Below the pieces are notes generated by a model. That model did not search any database, had not been told where the DNA came from, and saw only the letters and a program-made list of their open reading frames with translations. A stretch of DNA of 10,764 nt. Origin: Smittium culicis. Taxonomy: Eukaryota; Kickxellomycota; Harpellomycetes; Harpellales; Legeriomycetaceae. Where the stretch lies: positions 1 through 10,764 of the forward strand of contig LSSN01004523.1 of assembly GCA_001970855.1 (NCBI GenBank), given 5' to 3'. The translations under genes and the position numbers were made by a program. Below are positions 1-8,489 of this stretch, one piece after another. Position 1 is the first letter of the stretch. The number at the start of each line of letters is the position of its first letter.

Positions 1-376
1 ATTTTATTATTTTATTATTTTATTATTTTATTATTTTATTATTTTATTATTTTATTATTTTATTATTTTATTATTTTATTATTTTATTATTTTATTATTT
101 TATTATTTTATTATTTTATTATTTTATTATTTTATTATTTTATTATTTTATTATTTTATTATTTTATTATTTTATTATTTTATTATTTTATTATTTTATT
201 ATTTTATTATTTTATTATTTTATTATTTTATTATTTTATTATTTTATTATTTTATTATTTTATTATTTTATTATTTTATTATTTTATTATTTTATTATTT
301 TATTATTTTATTATTTTATTATTTTATTATTTTATTATTTTATTATTTTATTATTTTATTATTTTATTATTTTATT
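1..376. repeat. Perfect 8-bp satellite (ATTTTATT) x 47
   Basis: The unit ATTTTATT is repeated 47 times without a single substitution or phase slip, from the first base of the window to position 376. The array starts at the window edge, so its true length is unknown. There is no G or C until position 388. On the minus strand each unit reads AATAAAAT and so contains the polyadenylation hexamer AATAAA. On the plus strand no reading frame contains a stop, but there is no start codon either, so it is not coding. Perfect homogeneity suggests recent slippage expansion or an assembly-end artefact. Confidence 0.97.
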
Positions 377-419
377 ATTATTTTTTAGTTTTTTTTAGTT
401 TTTTTTAGTTTTTTTTTAT
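377..419. repeat. Short 10-bp T-rich tandem repeat (TTTTTTAGTT x 3) bordering the satellite
   Basis: Immediately after the 8-bp array, ATTA is followed by three exact copies of TTTTTTAGTT at 381-410 and then a degenerate T-run to about 419. It is a second, different period abutting the first, and marks the end of the satellite block. Confidence 0.9.
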
Positions 420-723
420 TGAACAATAAATAAGATACAATATATTTTTATTTACAGTTGAATAAATAATTAAAATATATTATTTTTATGAATAATTGCA
501 AAGCACAAATTATTTTATTTCTGCACATGGTTTTCAATAGATCTTGTATTCATTTTAAAGGAATTAAAAAAAAAATTAACCGCCCAATTTACCAAAAAAA
601 AAAAAAACTACTTCAAACTAAAAAAAACATAAAAAAAATTATCAGATCTTAAAATTTCGCGAAGAACGAGGGTTACCTGTAATACTAAATGAATAACTAT
701 GTGACATCTTGTGATTTAGGTAA
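420..723. other. A-rich intergenic DNA, no supported gene
   Basis: This stretch is dominated by A-tracts, including a run of 14 A at 594-607. A 54-codon plus-strand frame starts with ATG at 488 and stops at 650-652, but its second half is mostly lysine and glutamine codons produced by the poly(A) tracts, so I do not call it a gene. The last 70 bases (from about 655, with the palindrome TTCGCGAA at 656-663) become richer in G and C and may hold the 5' part of the island that follows, including possible GT...TTTAG intron-like borders at 679-719. No promoter can be assigned. Confidence 0.6.
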
Positions 724-1041
724 TTATATCTACTTTTAAAAAAAAGCACAGGTTGTTTTGTGAATTTGTACTTCTGCGCTGCACCTTACACAATATCCAA
801 AGACGCAGTTGAACTAGACAGTAACTCTTTAGAAAATTACTGCAATTGGTACAAATTTTATGACAAGACGAAATAACTTTGCTGTACCACATCTAACAGT
901 ATCAAGGCTAGGAGCGAATTATCGATAGCACCAGATTTAAGCAGCACGAGTAAGTATAGATCAAGGAAATTGATCTCATTAGCTTCAATATTAGCTATTG
1001 TCCCAATAATATCCACCAAAATAACTTCTTGCTTAAAATAA
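724..1041 (+). pseudogene. Decayed or unrecognised spliced gene for a small Cys-containing protein
   Basis: One plus-strand frame is open from just after a TAA at 721-723 to a TAA at 1039-1041, 105 codons, broken only by a TAA at 874-876. The codons are clearly richer in G and C than the flanks and give a protein-like sequence, with several Cys (segments CAAPYTISKDA and YCNWYKFYD before the stop, a Cys-Cys pair just after) and a hydrophobic stretch LISLASILAIVPII near the end. There is no ATG in this frame before the first Cys, so the 5' part is missing or lies in an upstream exon; AG acceptors at 718-719 and 749-750 are possible. Alternatively a 51-nt intron (GT at 849, AG at 898-899, length divisible by three) would remove the stop, but its donor GTACAA is weak. 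AATAAA overlaps the final stop at 1037-1042. I do not recognise the family. The hydrophobic C-terminus might be a membrane anchor. A chance open frame is possible but unlikely given length and composition. Confidence 0.42.
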
Positions 1042-1715
1042 ATGTTTTTTTTTACTACATCTGTTACTAAATTTCAATTAAATATTTGTTCACTGGTACC
1101 CTATATTTATAATAAATGAAATTGTTTACTTCACTTGTATTTACCCAAAGAATGCTTCATTACTATAATTTTGTATATCATTCATACCTAATCTAAATAA
1201 AATATACCTAACTTATTTCACTTAAAATATAGAAAACTAAAAATAAATTAATATAAACTTTTTTATAGTTTTAAAAAGCTATCTTTACTGTCTTTCTTTC
1301 TATAAATTTATATAGTGTATAAAACCAGGTTTTTTAATACGAATTTCTTAATCACTAATCGCTAATATATACCCAATATTTTACACTCAGAAAAGTTTAT
1401 AACTCTTTAATTTACCTCACTTATTTGCTATTCATAAACACTTTGTCTAATTACAAGATTTTCTAGATGAATATATAGTTTGTCCAAAAAAAAATTATAC
1501 TATAATATTTATAATTTTATTCAAAAAGCGCTATATTAAATTCATGTCTCGCTTTTTTTAAACAATGATTTAGAACTACTCTTCATTAAAGAAACGCTAT
1601 CAATCGAGGGATTATTAAAAAAATAATTAGTCCTTTTATAATTTAAAAATTATCGTCAAATTATTCGCCAAAAATTTATTAACTGAATAATCAAAAACAT
1701 TAACTAGTAATCAGT
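1042..1715. other. A/T-rich intergenic DNA, nothing recognised
   Basis: This is low-complexity A/T sequence between the 724-1041 island and the 3' end of RRP5. I looked on both strands for open frames, tRNA boxes, long inverted repeats and tandem repeats and saw only short, stop-rich frames and T- or A-runs. No feature can be supported. Confidence 0.65.
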
Positions 1716-1721
1716 TTTATT
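1716..1721 (-). terminator. Candidate polyadenylation signal AATAAA for RRP5
   Basis: On the minus strand the hexamer AATAAA lies about 220 nt downstream of the RRP5 stop codon, within T-rich sequence. It is the clearest canonical signal after the gene, but in DNA this rich in A and T the hexamer also arises by chance, and fungi often use looser A/T-rich signals closer to the stop. The 1722-1940 interval would then be the 3' UTR. Confidence 0.35.
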
Positions 1722-1940
1722 TGATTTTTAAAAATGTAATTTCTTATTAATGAATCTGAGAAAAGGTAAAAAAATTAATAGTAGTGAATTAGTGTATAAA
1801 TAAAGCAGAAAAAAGAAAATAATGATGTATAAGCATAAAACCAAGATATAATAATAATTATAAGCAGGAGTAAAGGTAAACTTTGCGTTTGTAGCGAAAT
1901 CGAATGTTACTTGGTACATATCAGAACTAAATATTAGACT

Positions 1941-4900
1941 TTATAATGATTGAACGTATTCCATGGCGCGGCGTTTGACGTCATTTACATTATTTTCAGT
2001 CCCAAAATTGTTCTCAAATCCAAGCCATTTCTTGAAAAATAGCTTCATGTTGCGTGCATTGAACTTTAAGCTAGTAACGCGAGTGAAGAGGTTTCGGACA
2101 AGCGATATGTCGGTCTCGGAAGTCGAGCCAAGCGTTTTCAAGTTCTTCGTTTCGAGGTCCAAGTACACGTTCCATAAATCCGTACGGTTTGGATAGTTTG
2201 ATATTAGGTTCTCAAAAATGGTTCTAGCAACCTCTTGCTGGTTGTACTTGAACGATAATGTGGCATATTTCGAAATTACTTTTATATGCTTTCTTTTTGG
2301 AAGGCAAATAAGCGATCTTTTCATGATTTCGTTTGATTCTTTTTGTGTTTTCAAACAGAATTCGTAATACTTGATCCATACTTTAGCCGATGTCTTGAAT
2401 TTTTTTGACATTGTAATAAAAGTATCAAGGCAAAGGTCGTTGTCATTGTTGGCTGAGTATATACTTGCTAATTGTATATAGATGTGCTTCTGGTTCATGT
2501 AGGTGAGTGCCTTATCGAGAGCTGACTTTAGTGTTTCTTTATTTCCAAACTTATATTCCAAGTTCAAGCTAGCTACATACAAATTCATTTTCTCTTTCTC
2601 CATTCTGAATGAAATCTTATCTAGACCTCTTTCGCATACTTTGCGTGCCATTTCAATTTCACCCAAATCGCAGTAGAATGCCATATAGCTAACCCAGACG
2701 AATGAACTGTTTGGTGATGATACCAATAGTCTCTCAAACTCTTCAACTGTTGTTGGTTGCTTGTCTAGAATATCTCCAGTTATATCATCAACTACATTTG
2801 ATTTTTTTTTGATTTTTAATCCATCGGATTTTTTGAACTCTGAGCTTTCTTCGTCAGATCCATCGTCACTAATCATACCTTCATCCTCGTCTTCAACATC
2901 ATTTTCCCAGCTGAAGCCGCTACTGATATTAAGTGTAGGCTTATTCGAAGCAGATACTTCTTCTTCTTCTTCGTCTTCCTCATCAGATTCATCCGATTCG
3001 TCTTCTTCGCCCATATCTACGTCTTCGTTTTCAGAATTGATGTTTGTTTCATCATCGTCAACATCCATTTGGTCTGATTCTGCATCGCTATTTTCAGCAT
3101 CGCTTAACTCATTAAAATCAGGAGCTTGGAGCTCTAGATCTTCGGTTACTAATTTTTCTCCATCAGAGTTGATAAAGTGGCTTGATTTCAAGCTAAGAGT
3201 GATTTTTGATTTATCATCAACTTTAACGATTTTAGCAATAACTTTATCGCCAATGTTGTAGTGGCTAAGAAGATCTTTAGGAGTTTGGTCATTAACTTCT
3301 GCAATTTCACCAATAGGGCACAGACATAGTATTCTCTTTCTCTTGGAGTTGTCATAGATTGTGATAAATAAGCCAGAATCATTTATTTTAGTGACGTTAC
3401 CTTTGACAATGGAACCTTCAGCAAGAGGTTTAGAGTCTGAGGAAGCAATCATCGATAGCTCAACTTTTTTATTTTTACTATCAACGCTCAGAACAGTGGT
3501 TTTGACTATTGTCCCAGGCTTGAATGCAGTTTCTGGTGATTTGATATACTCCTTGCTCATTTCGCTCAATTTAACTCTTCCGGATAGTCTGTTAGAACCT
3601 ATCAAAACAAAGGCACCGTTAGTATTAACTACAGTGATGAAGCCGCTAACTTTTTGACCAACAACTAGGTCACTAATTTCAGATACCAACGGATCAACAA
3701 CGTTATCGCTTCTGTTTTCAATTACACTTGGCCTTGATGACAATTCAATGCGTTTAGCACTTGAGTCCAAAGAAATAACTTTTACTTGGATCAAGTTATT
3801 TGCGCTAGAAACTCTTTTGACAAAACTACTTATAGATTTGTAATCATCAGAAATGTCAACAAGCGATATTTTTCCTATAACAGACGAAGTCTTTCCAGAA
3901 CTGTAGCAGCTGATAGCAGCTTCAATTCCAAACTTAGAGTCGAATTTATTCAAGTATCCACCAACGATACTGCCAACTTTAAGAGATTTTGCTGAGCTGA
4001 TTGGCTTTGAAACCTGTCTTTTGGAGTATTCATCATCGCTTAAAATAGCGTCGATGAAGACCTTTTTTGCGTTAGAGTTTGTAATTTTAACTTGAATAGG
4101 CGATCCAACCAAAAACTTTGCTGGCAAATTTTTCAACGAGTCAAAGTCATTTGTAATTGAGGAAACAGGGACTTTGGCTTTTAGGTTGTTGTTTATCTGA
4201 ACCCATATACCACCGTTTCTTGCGTTATCAACGCTAGCTACGATGCAGTTTATTTCCATATTGGGTTTGATATCAGCGATTTTCATTGATCTCTGATCAG
4301 CAGCGGTGCTATTTTCAACTGACAAGTCAAGAATAGCTTTTGAAGGAGATATTCTGCGAGTGATTGGTAAATACTCGGCATTTTTGCTGACGTAAGCGCC
4401 TAAAATAACAACCGGGATAATATTTCCAGGTGTGATATTGCACCCGGTAAAAATGTTTTCGTTTCCAGAGTAAGTTCCAATGAGTTCGTTGGATACAAGT
4501 CGAGATTTGATACCATCAGCAAGCTCCAAGTTTGCATGCAGTTTGTTTTTAGAAATAGAGATAACTTTAGCTTTTGTTACTTTACCGGGCTGGTAGTCTT
4601 CAAAATATCTAACTGAAGGATCAACAGGATTGTTCACGATTCTGTTGACTGATGCTAATGAGTTATCTTCTTTTTTGGGGTTGATTACACACAAAACTCT
4701 GCTTTGATCTTCGTCGACCAAAACTTGACCCCTCAATCGTTGTCCAATTTTGTATCTGTTAAAGGGCTTTTCTCTAAAGTTGAGTGACTTCGAGCATGCA
4801 TAGACAAGAGAGTTGTTGCACGATGGTACTGATAAAACAAGGTGATCTTCTTTAACTAATTCAACAATAACCTCGACTTCGGTTTTTGACACTGAGAGTT

Positions 4901-7900
4901 CAGTAAGCTTGTTGTGAATCTCCTTTTTTTTTTTATCCTTAATTTTAGAAGCACCAGCGAGACTAGTTTTAGCAGAAAAATCGATAACTTTTTTAAAGTA
5001 GTCAGTATCGATAGCTTTTGCATTTAAAACCGAACCCGACTTTTGCTCAGCGGATTTTGTTGAGGCATCATTGGTATTTTTTGTAATGTGATCAAGAGAA
5101 ACAAAGCCGCTAGGGTTCTGGAGAGAGTTAGATTTTTCTTTGTTATCAAGTTTTGCAGTCCAGCCATAAGATAAGATCTGATCAATTTTGATGTTCATGC
5201 ATTCGCCCAAAGTGGCACCATAAATATTGTAAAGCTTCAAAAGAGAAGAATCGCTTTTCGATTGAAGGATTTTTCTTTCAGTTCCAAATAGTTGGTTAAC
5301 AAAGATAGTGTTTGCTGTGTTGCTGACAGAATCGTTTGAAGAATCATCAGAGCTAGAGTTTACCTGGCTTGGTTTTAAGCTCAAGTTGATCGTCTTCTTA
5401 TTTGGGTTTACAGAAACGACTTTAGCTAAAACAGTCTGGTCAGGCTGGAATTCAGATTCAATTGAGCTTATGTAGTTGTCGGAAATGGAGTTGATATTGG
5501 CAAGTCCCGAAAATCCATTAAAGAACTTAACAAAGACACCGAAATTTGTGGTATGAGTAACGAAACCAGCAACTACCATACCTACTTTACAGTCATCAAA
5601 CGATTTTACTAAAGAGTTAGTTCTCGAGGAGTGGACAAGGAGTGGTTTAGCACTTACAATGACACCAGTACTTCTATTTTCAATAACAACAACTGGGATC
5701 CCTAATTTAGAACCAGCGGACAAAATGTTTTTAATTCTTTCTACAAGGTTGCCTAAATGATCGCTTAAATGACCAATATTCAAAGTTGCTTTAATGTTAT
5801 CGGGACTTAGAACCAAACCAATGTTGGCCTCGTTAATAAATTCGACTGTGGATTCATCATAGACTTTTCCGACATGTGCAGCTTCTGTGTTTTCAACTTC
5901 ATTTTTAGAAGAAGATTTTTTTTGTGCTGATGGATCAATTATAAGACTGCAGTAGACCTTTTTGCTGTTTGGTTCAATACTGGTGATTCTGACCTTAATG
6001 GACATGCCCAATCTCAAAAACTCGTTAATATCGGAAACAAACTTGGTATTGATTTCATTGATAGGTAAGTAACCAGTTATTCCTTGATAAAACCCTATAA
6101 TGGCACCCTTTTCTTTGACGTTTAGAACAATACCGTTGGTAATTTTATTGACTGAAGATTGGTCATAGCTTATTAGAGGCAATAGTTTGCTTTCGACAAA
6201 AGATTTTCTAAAAGTAACGGTGAATTTTTTTCTTGCATAGTTGATATTTAAAATTTGAGATTTTACAACGTCGCCAACCTTAAAACGTCTCTCGATGCTT
6301 GAAAGTTTAATATCAGAAAGATGGTCAAGAGGAACAAGACCGGTCAAAAATGGCGAAACTCGAACAAAAATTCCAGTTGGTGTTATGTTTTCTATGGTTG
6401 ATTTGATTATCTGAGCCTTAGATAGGTCAGATAGTTGGAATAAAGGCTCATCAACCACAGATTTTTTAAAAGTTGTAATAATAGTGTTATCCATTGGTGA
6501 AAAGCCAATTACTCTAGATTTTACGATTGAGCCAACTTTAAATTTAGAAAGACTGATGGGGTTTGATGAGTCAGAGGCAGCGTCGGTAGTGTTATTTAAG
6601 GTGGTGAACGAGAATAAAGATTGATTTGATGAGTTTTTAATTGTTGAGTAAACTCCTCTTTTGTCATCGGTTCTGTTAACAATAGAGTCAGCGATGGAGC
6701 CGTATTTCAATGGCCACCAGTGGTCGGGACTATCGATTAAATCAGTAGGGGAATCAATAATGGTGGAATATTGGTGTTTTGGGATAGACAGGTTAGTTAT
6801 GTGAGGGGAAGAGGATACCATGATCTGTTTAGAATCAGTTGATAGAGAGACGTAGGTGATTCTAACTTTGATGTTATTCCCCATTTTAATCTTTGCTAGG
6901 ATTTCATTTGGATCGGTAGCCGTGGTAGTGCGGAGGTTTGATATTGGGGCTATAGCGTCATAAAAGCCCATAAATTGTAAAGTGGCACCCTTTTCACCAA
7001 TACTAGTTATTAGCGCATTTACAATTGAACCAGGTTGAATGCTGTGGATGTTACCAATAGTATCAACAACTTGAGCTTTTGAAACAGTTTTTGGATCTGC
7101 GGTAAAATTAATAACTCTTATTTGGCTTGATTTAGCAGAGCCCAAATCTTTGTTATCTAAAGAAACAGAAACCAAAATAACTTGTCCTATATTTAGTTTC
7201 TGTGGTTCTGTTTGGTCGTGACTTGAGTTATTGATGTGGGAAAAATTAGAGTTGGTAAACTCTGATGCTTGGGAAAAAGGTAAGAATCCATTAACTCCAT
7301 TGATACCAATATTTAATACGTACCCGTGATCTTCAATGCTTGAGATGCTCGCGGATAAGACCATTCCAGTAGAGATGTCACCAACAAGCAACCCTTTATT
7401 TACAATTTCAGGTTCAAGGGACAATTCGATAGATTTATCAGATTTTGACAAGTCTTGAGAAGAGTTTGAAATTTTTGAGGCCTTTTTGAGGGCTTCAGAA
7501 ACAGAGGTGATTGAGCATTTAACAAATTGGCCAAGATAAAACCTGGAAGATAAATCAAGGGCAGAATCGTCGTGTTGGAAGGAATCTTCATCGTCAGCCG
7601 ACTCATGTTGGGCTATATCTTCAACTAGAGTAGTTAATTCTTTACTGATTTGAGTGATTGGGACGTAACCAACGAGATTGTCGGGCAGAGAAATTTTAAG
7701 GCCTAGATCGTCAATCTTTGAAACGACACCCAAGATTTTATCGCCTTTGATAAGTCTTCTAAAATTGAGGGGAGAAATTGACTTGTAAGCTTTTGAGACC
7801 TGGTCATCAAAATCTGGTTCAGAGCTTTGGACTTTAGGTTTCTTTGAGGGAGTTGATTTAATTGCGGGTTTTCTCTTTGCTTTCTTTGTAGTTTCTTCTT

Positions 7901-8123
7901 CTTTGAACAGATCCATGTCAGCCTGGTGGGCAACTTGTTTATATTCGATGTGTGTGAGGCCTGAACTTCCACCTCTTGGGAAATCCTGTTCTTCTATTGA
8001 TGGCTTTACTTTCTTAGGGGGGAGTAGGCCGTTACTAGATTTAGTAGTTGAGTTATTTTCAGTACTTTTTACGACGGGAAGCTGTCCCACAACAGTGGCA
8101 AGCTTTTTAGAAGGAAAGTTCAT
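1941..8123 (-). CDS. RRP5: Rrp5/PDCD11 pre-rRNA processing factor (S1 repeats plus C-terminal HAT repeats)
   Basis: Single-exon gene for 2060 residues. Rrp5 is a nucleolar RNA-binding factor needed for early pre-rRNA cleavages in both pathways: in budding yeast the C-terminal part serves the A0-A2 cuts for 18S, and the N-terminal S1 array serves A3/5.8S processing. Visible here: the N-terminal DFPRGG motif (residues 47-52) shared with orthologues; a basic nuclear-signal-like stretch (80-98); about fifteen S1/OB-like segments starting by eye near 123, 247, 360, 472, 567, 658, 749, 842, 967, 1078, 1175, 1283, 1380, 1483 and 1567, most with the pattern GxxVxGxVxxI...GxFV...G..p...hs; an acidic Asp/Glu/Ser linker (about 1670-1765, with six consecutive Glu); then HAT/TPR-like helices from about 1790 (W1810 in VWVSYMAFY) to KKWLGFE (W2033) and the family-typical ending VKRRAMEYV. 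Yeast Rrp5 has 1729 residues and human PDCD11 1871, so this one is long, through Ser/Asn-rich loops between S1 modules. The start ATG has A at -3, no upstream ATG occurs in the roughly 97-nt leader, and the conserved FPRGG follows shortly after. The stop is TAA. Confidence 0.96.
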   Translation of the reverse strand: MNFPSKKLATVVGQLPVVKSTENNSTTKSSNGLLPPKKVKPSIEEQDFPRGGSSGLTHIEYKQVAHQADMDLFKEEETTKKAKRKPAIKSTPSKKPKVQSSEPDFDDQVSKAYKSISPLNFRRLIKGDKILGVVSKIDDLGLKISLPDNLVGYVPITQISKELTTLVEDIAQHESADDEDSFQHDDSALDLSSRFYLGQFVKCSITSVSEALKKASKISNSSQDLSKSDKSIELSLEPEIVNKGLLVGDISTGMVLSASISSIEDHGYVLNIGINGVNGFLPFSQASEFTNSNFSHINNSSHDQTEPQKLNIGQVILVSVSLDNKDLGSAKSSQIRVINFTADPKTVSKAQVVDTIGNIHSIQPGSIVNALITSIGEKGATLQFMGFYDAIAPISNLRTTTATDPNEILAKIKMGNNIKVRITYVSLSTDSKQIMVSSSPHITNLSIPKHQYSTIIDSPTDLIDSPDHWWPLKYGSIADSIVNRTDDKRGVYSTIKNSSNQSLFSFTTLNNTTDAASDSSNPISLSKFKVGSIVKSRVIGFSPMDNTIITTFKKSVVDEPLFQLSDLSKAQIIKSTIENITPTGIFVRVSPFLTGLVPLDHLSDIKLSSIERRFKVGDVVKSQILNINYARKKFTVTFRKSFVESKLLPLISYDQSSVNKITNGIVLNVKEKGAIIGFYQGITGYLPINEINTKFVSDINEFLRLGMSIKVRITSIEPNSKKVYCSLIIDPSAQKKSSSKNEVENTEAAHVGKVYDESTVEFINEANIGLVLSPDNIKATLNIGHLSDHLGNLVERIKNILSAGSKLGIPVVVIENRSTGVIVSAKPLLVHSSRTNSLVKSFDDCKVGMVVAGFVTHTTNFGVFVKFFNGFSGLANINSISDNYISSIESEFQPDQTVLAKVVSVNPNKKTINLSLKPSQVNSSSDDSSNDSVSNTANTIFVNQLFGTERKILQSKSDSSLLKLYNIYGATLGECMNIKIDQILSYGWTAKLDNKEKSNSLQNPSGFVSLDHITKNTNDASTKSAEQKSGSVLNAKAIDTDYFKKVIDFSAKTSLAGASKIKDKKKKEIHNKLTELSVSKTEVEVIVELVKEDHLVLSVPSCNNSLVYACSKSLNFREKPFNRYKIGQRLRGQVLVDEDQSRVLCVINPKKEDNSLASVNRIVNNPVDPSVRYFEDYQPGKVTKAKVISISKNKLHANLELADGIKSRLVSNELIGTYSGNENIFTGCNITPGNIIPVVILGAYVSKNAEYLPITRRISPSKAILDLSVENSTAADQRSMKIADIKPNMEINCIVASVDNARNGGIWVQINNNLKAKVPVSSITNDFDSLKNLPAKFLVGSPIQVKITNSNAKKVFIDAILSDDEYSKRQVSKPISSAKSLKVGSIVGGYLNKFDSKFGIEAAISCYSSGKTSSVIGKISLVDISDDYKSISSFVKRVSSANNLIQVKVISLDSSAKRIELSSRPSVIENRSDNVVDPLVSEISDLVVGQKVSGFITVVNTNGAFVLIGSNRLSGRVKLSEMSKEYIKSPETAFKPGTIVKTTVLSVDSKNKKVELSMIASSDSKPLAEGSIVKGNVTKINDSGLFITIYDNSKRKRILCLCPIGEIAEVNDQTPKDLLSHYNIGDKVIAKIVKVDDKSKITLSLKSSHFINSDGEKLVTEDLELQAPDFNELSDAENSDAESDQMDVDDDETNINSENEDVDMGEEDESDESDEEDEEEEEVSASNKPTLNISSGFSWENDVEDEDEGMISDDGSDEESSEFKKSDGLKIKKKSNVVDDITGDILDKQPTTVEEFERLLVSSPNSSFVWVSYMAFYCDLGEIEMARKVCERGLDKISFRMEKEKMNLYVASLNLEYKFGNKETLKSALDKALTYMNQKHIYIQLASIYSANNDNDLCLDTFITMSKKFKTSAKVWIKYYEFCLKTQKESNEIMKRSLICLPKRKHIKVISKYATLSFKYNQQEVARTIFENLISNYPNRTDLWNVYLDLETKNLKTLGSTSETDISLVRNLFTRVTSLKFNARNMKLFFKKWLGFENNFGTENNVNDVKRRAMEYVQSL

Positions 8124-8220
8124 ATTGTTTTTAGTTGAAGCGTATAGGTGGTTGTAAGGTAGGTTATTTCTTTTGTAAGGGTAGAGTTTGTGAATAAGAT
8201 TATAGTGTAAGTAAGTGTGC
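8124..8220 (-). promoter_or_regulatory. G-poor 5' leader of RRP5 with four CTTAC motifs
   Basis: Read on the minus strand, the roughly 97 bases before the RRP5 ATG contain only three G residues and no ATG, which fits an unstructured leader for scanning ribosomes. CTTAC occurs four times (plus-strand GTAAG at 8154-8158, 8175-8179, 8207-8211 and 8211-8215). The transcription start is inferred near 8200-8215 from the TATA position and is not shown by sequence alone. Confidence 0.45.
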
Positions 8221-8236
8221 TAGTATTAGAAAACTC

Positions 8237-8245
8237 TATATAAAG
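8237..8245 (-). promoter_or_regulatory. Candidate TATA box of RRP5
   Basis: The minus strand reads CTTTATATAG about 115 bp upstream of the RRP5 ATG, immediately before the G-poor leader. Spacing to the leader is right for a TATA element. Because A/T runs are everywhere, the call rests on position as much as on sequence. Confidence 0.45.
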
Positions 8246-8374
8246 ATTGTGCGTAAAAGAAAAATGATGACCTTTTTGTTTTTGCAACACTTTTTACTCA
8301 AACTCTTTTAAACGGCTTTGATCTTGAATGAATTTCAATAAAAAAGTTTTTTTTACTTGCAGTTTTTGGAGTAA

Positions 8375-8387
8375 TTTTTTTTTTTTT
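8375..8387 (-). promoter_or_regulatory. Poly(dA:dT) tract upstream of RRP5
   Basis: An uninterrupted run of 13 T on the plus strand (A13 in RRP5 sense) lies about 250 bp upstream of the start codon, with further T8 and A-runs around it. In fungi such tracts exclude nucleosomes and support constitutive promoters. Further upstream, A5T5 at 8434-8443 and AAAATTTT at 8476-8483 resemble the RRPE core found before yeast ribosome-biogenesis genes. I did not find a PAC (GATGAG) motif nearby. Confidence 0.35.
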
Positions 8388-8489
8388 CCATTAGTTGAAA
8401 ATACTGATATGTAATTCAACAATTTAATAAAAAAAAAATTTTTATAAATCAAAATTTGATCTGAAAATATATTTCAAAATTTTGTTCAT

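Noticed and set aside
1..410. CRISPR array or telomere at the left edge
   Set aside because: There are no spacers between units, so it is not CRISPR; the units lack the G-rich strand typical of telomeres.
488..652. 54-codon plus-strand frame from ATG 488
   Set aside because: Its second half is mostly Lys/Gln from poly(A) tracts; the composition matches the intergenic DNA rather than coding DNA.
656..680. TTCGCGAAG resembling the 5' stem-loop of U6 snRNA
   Set aside because: No ACAGAGA box or other U6 segments follow; the match is a short palindrome.
1963..2196. Other plus-strand open frames within RRP5 (1963-2196, 3361-3657, 3786-3995, 7903-8157) and minus-strand out-of-frame ones (3188-3382, 7400-7606, 7703-7972)
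   Set aside because: All lie inside the RRP5 coding sequence, show no protein family features and are shadows of it.
2761..3261. A 166-codon Ser-rich plus-strand open frame
   Set aside because: It is the antisense of the acidic Asp/Glu/Ser linker of RRP5; GAA/GAT repeats read backwards give Ser/Phe codons. The minus strand has clear family-wide similarity.
8264..8407. C/D-box snoRNA: ATGATGA at 8264-8270 and CTGA at 8404-8407
   Set aside because: The boxes are about 140 nt apart with no terminal stem, and they fall in the RRP5 promoter.
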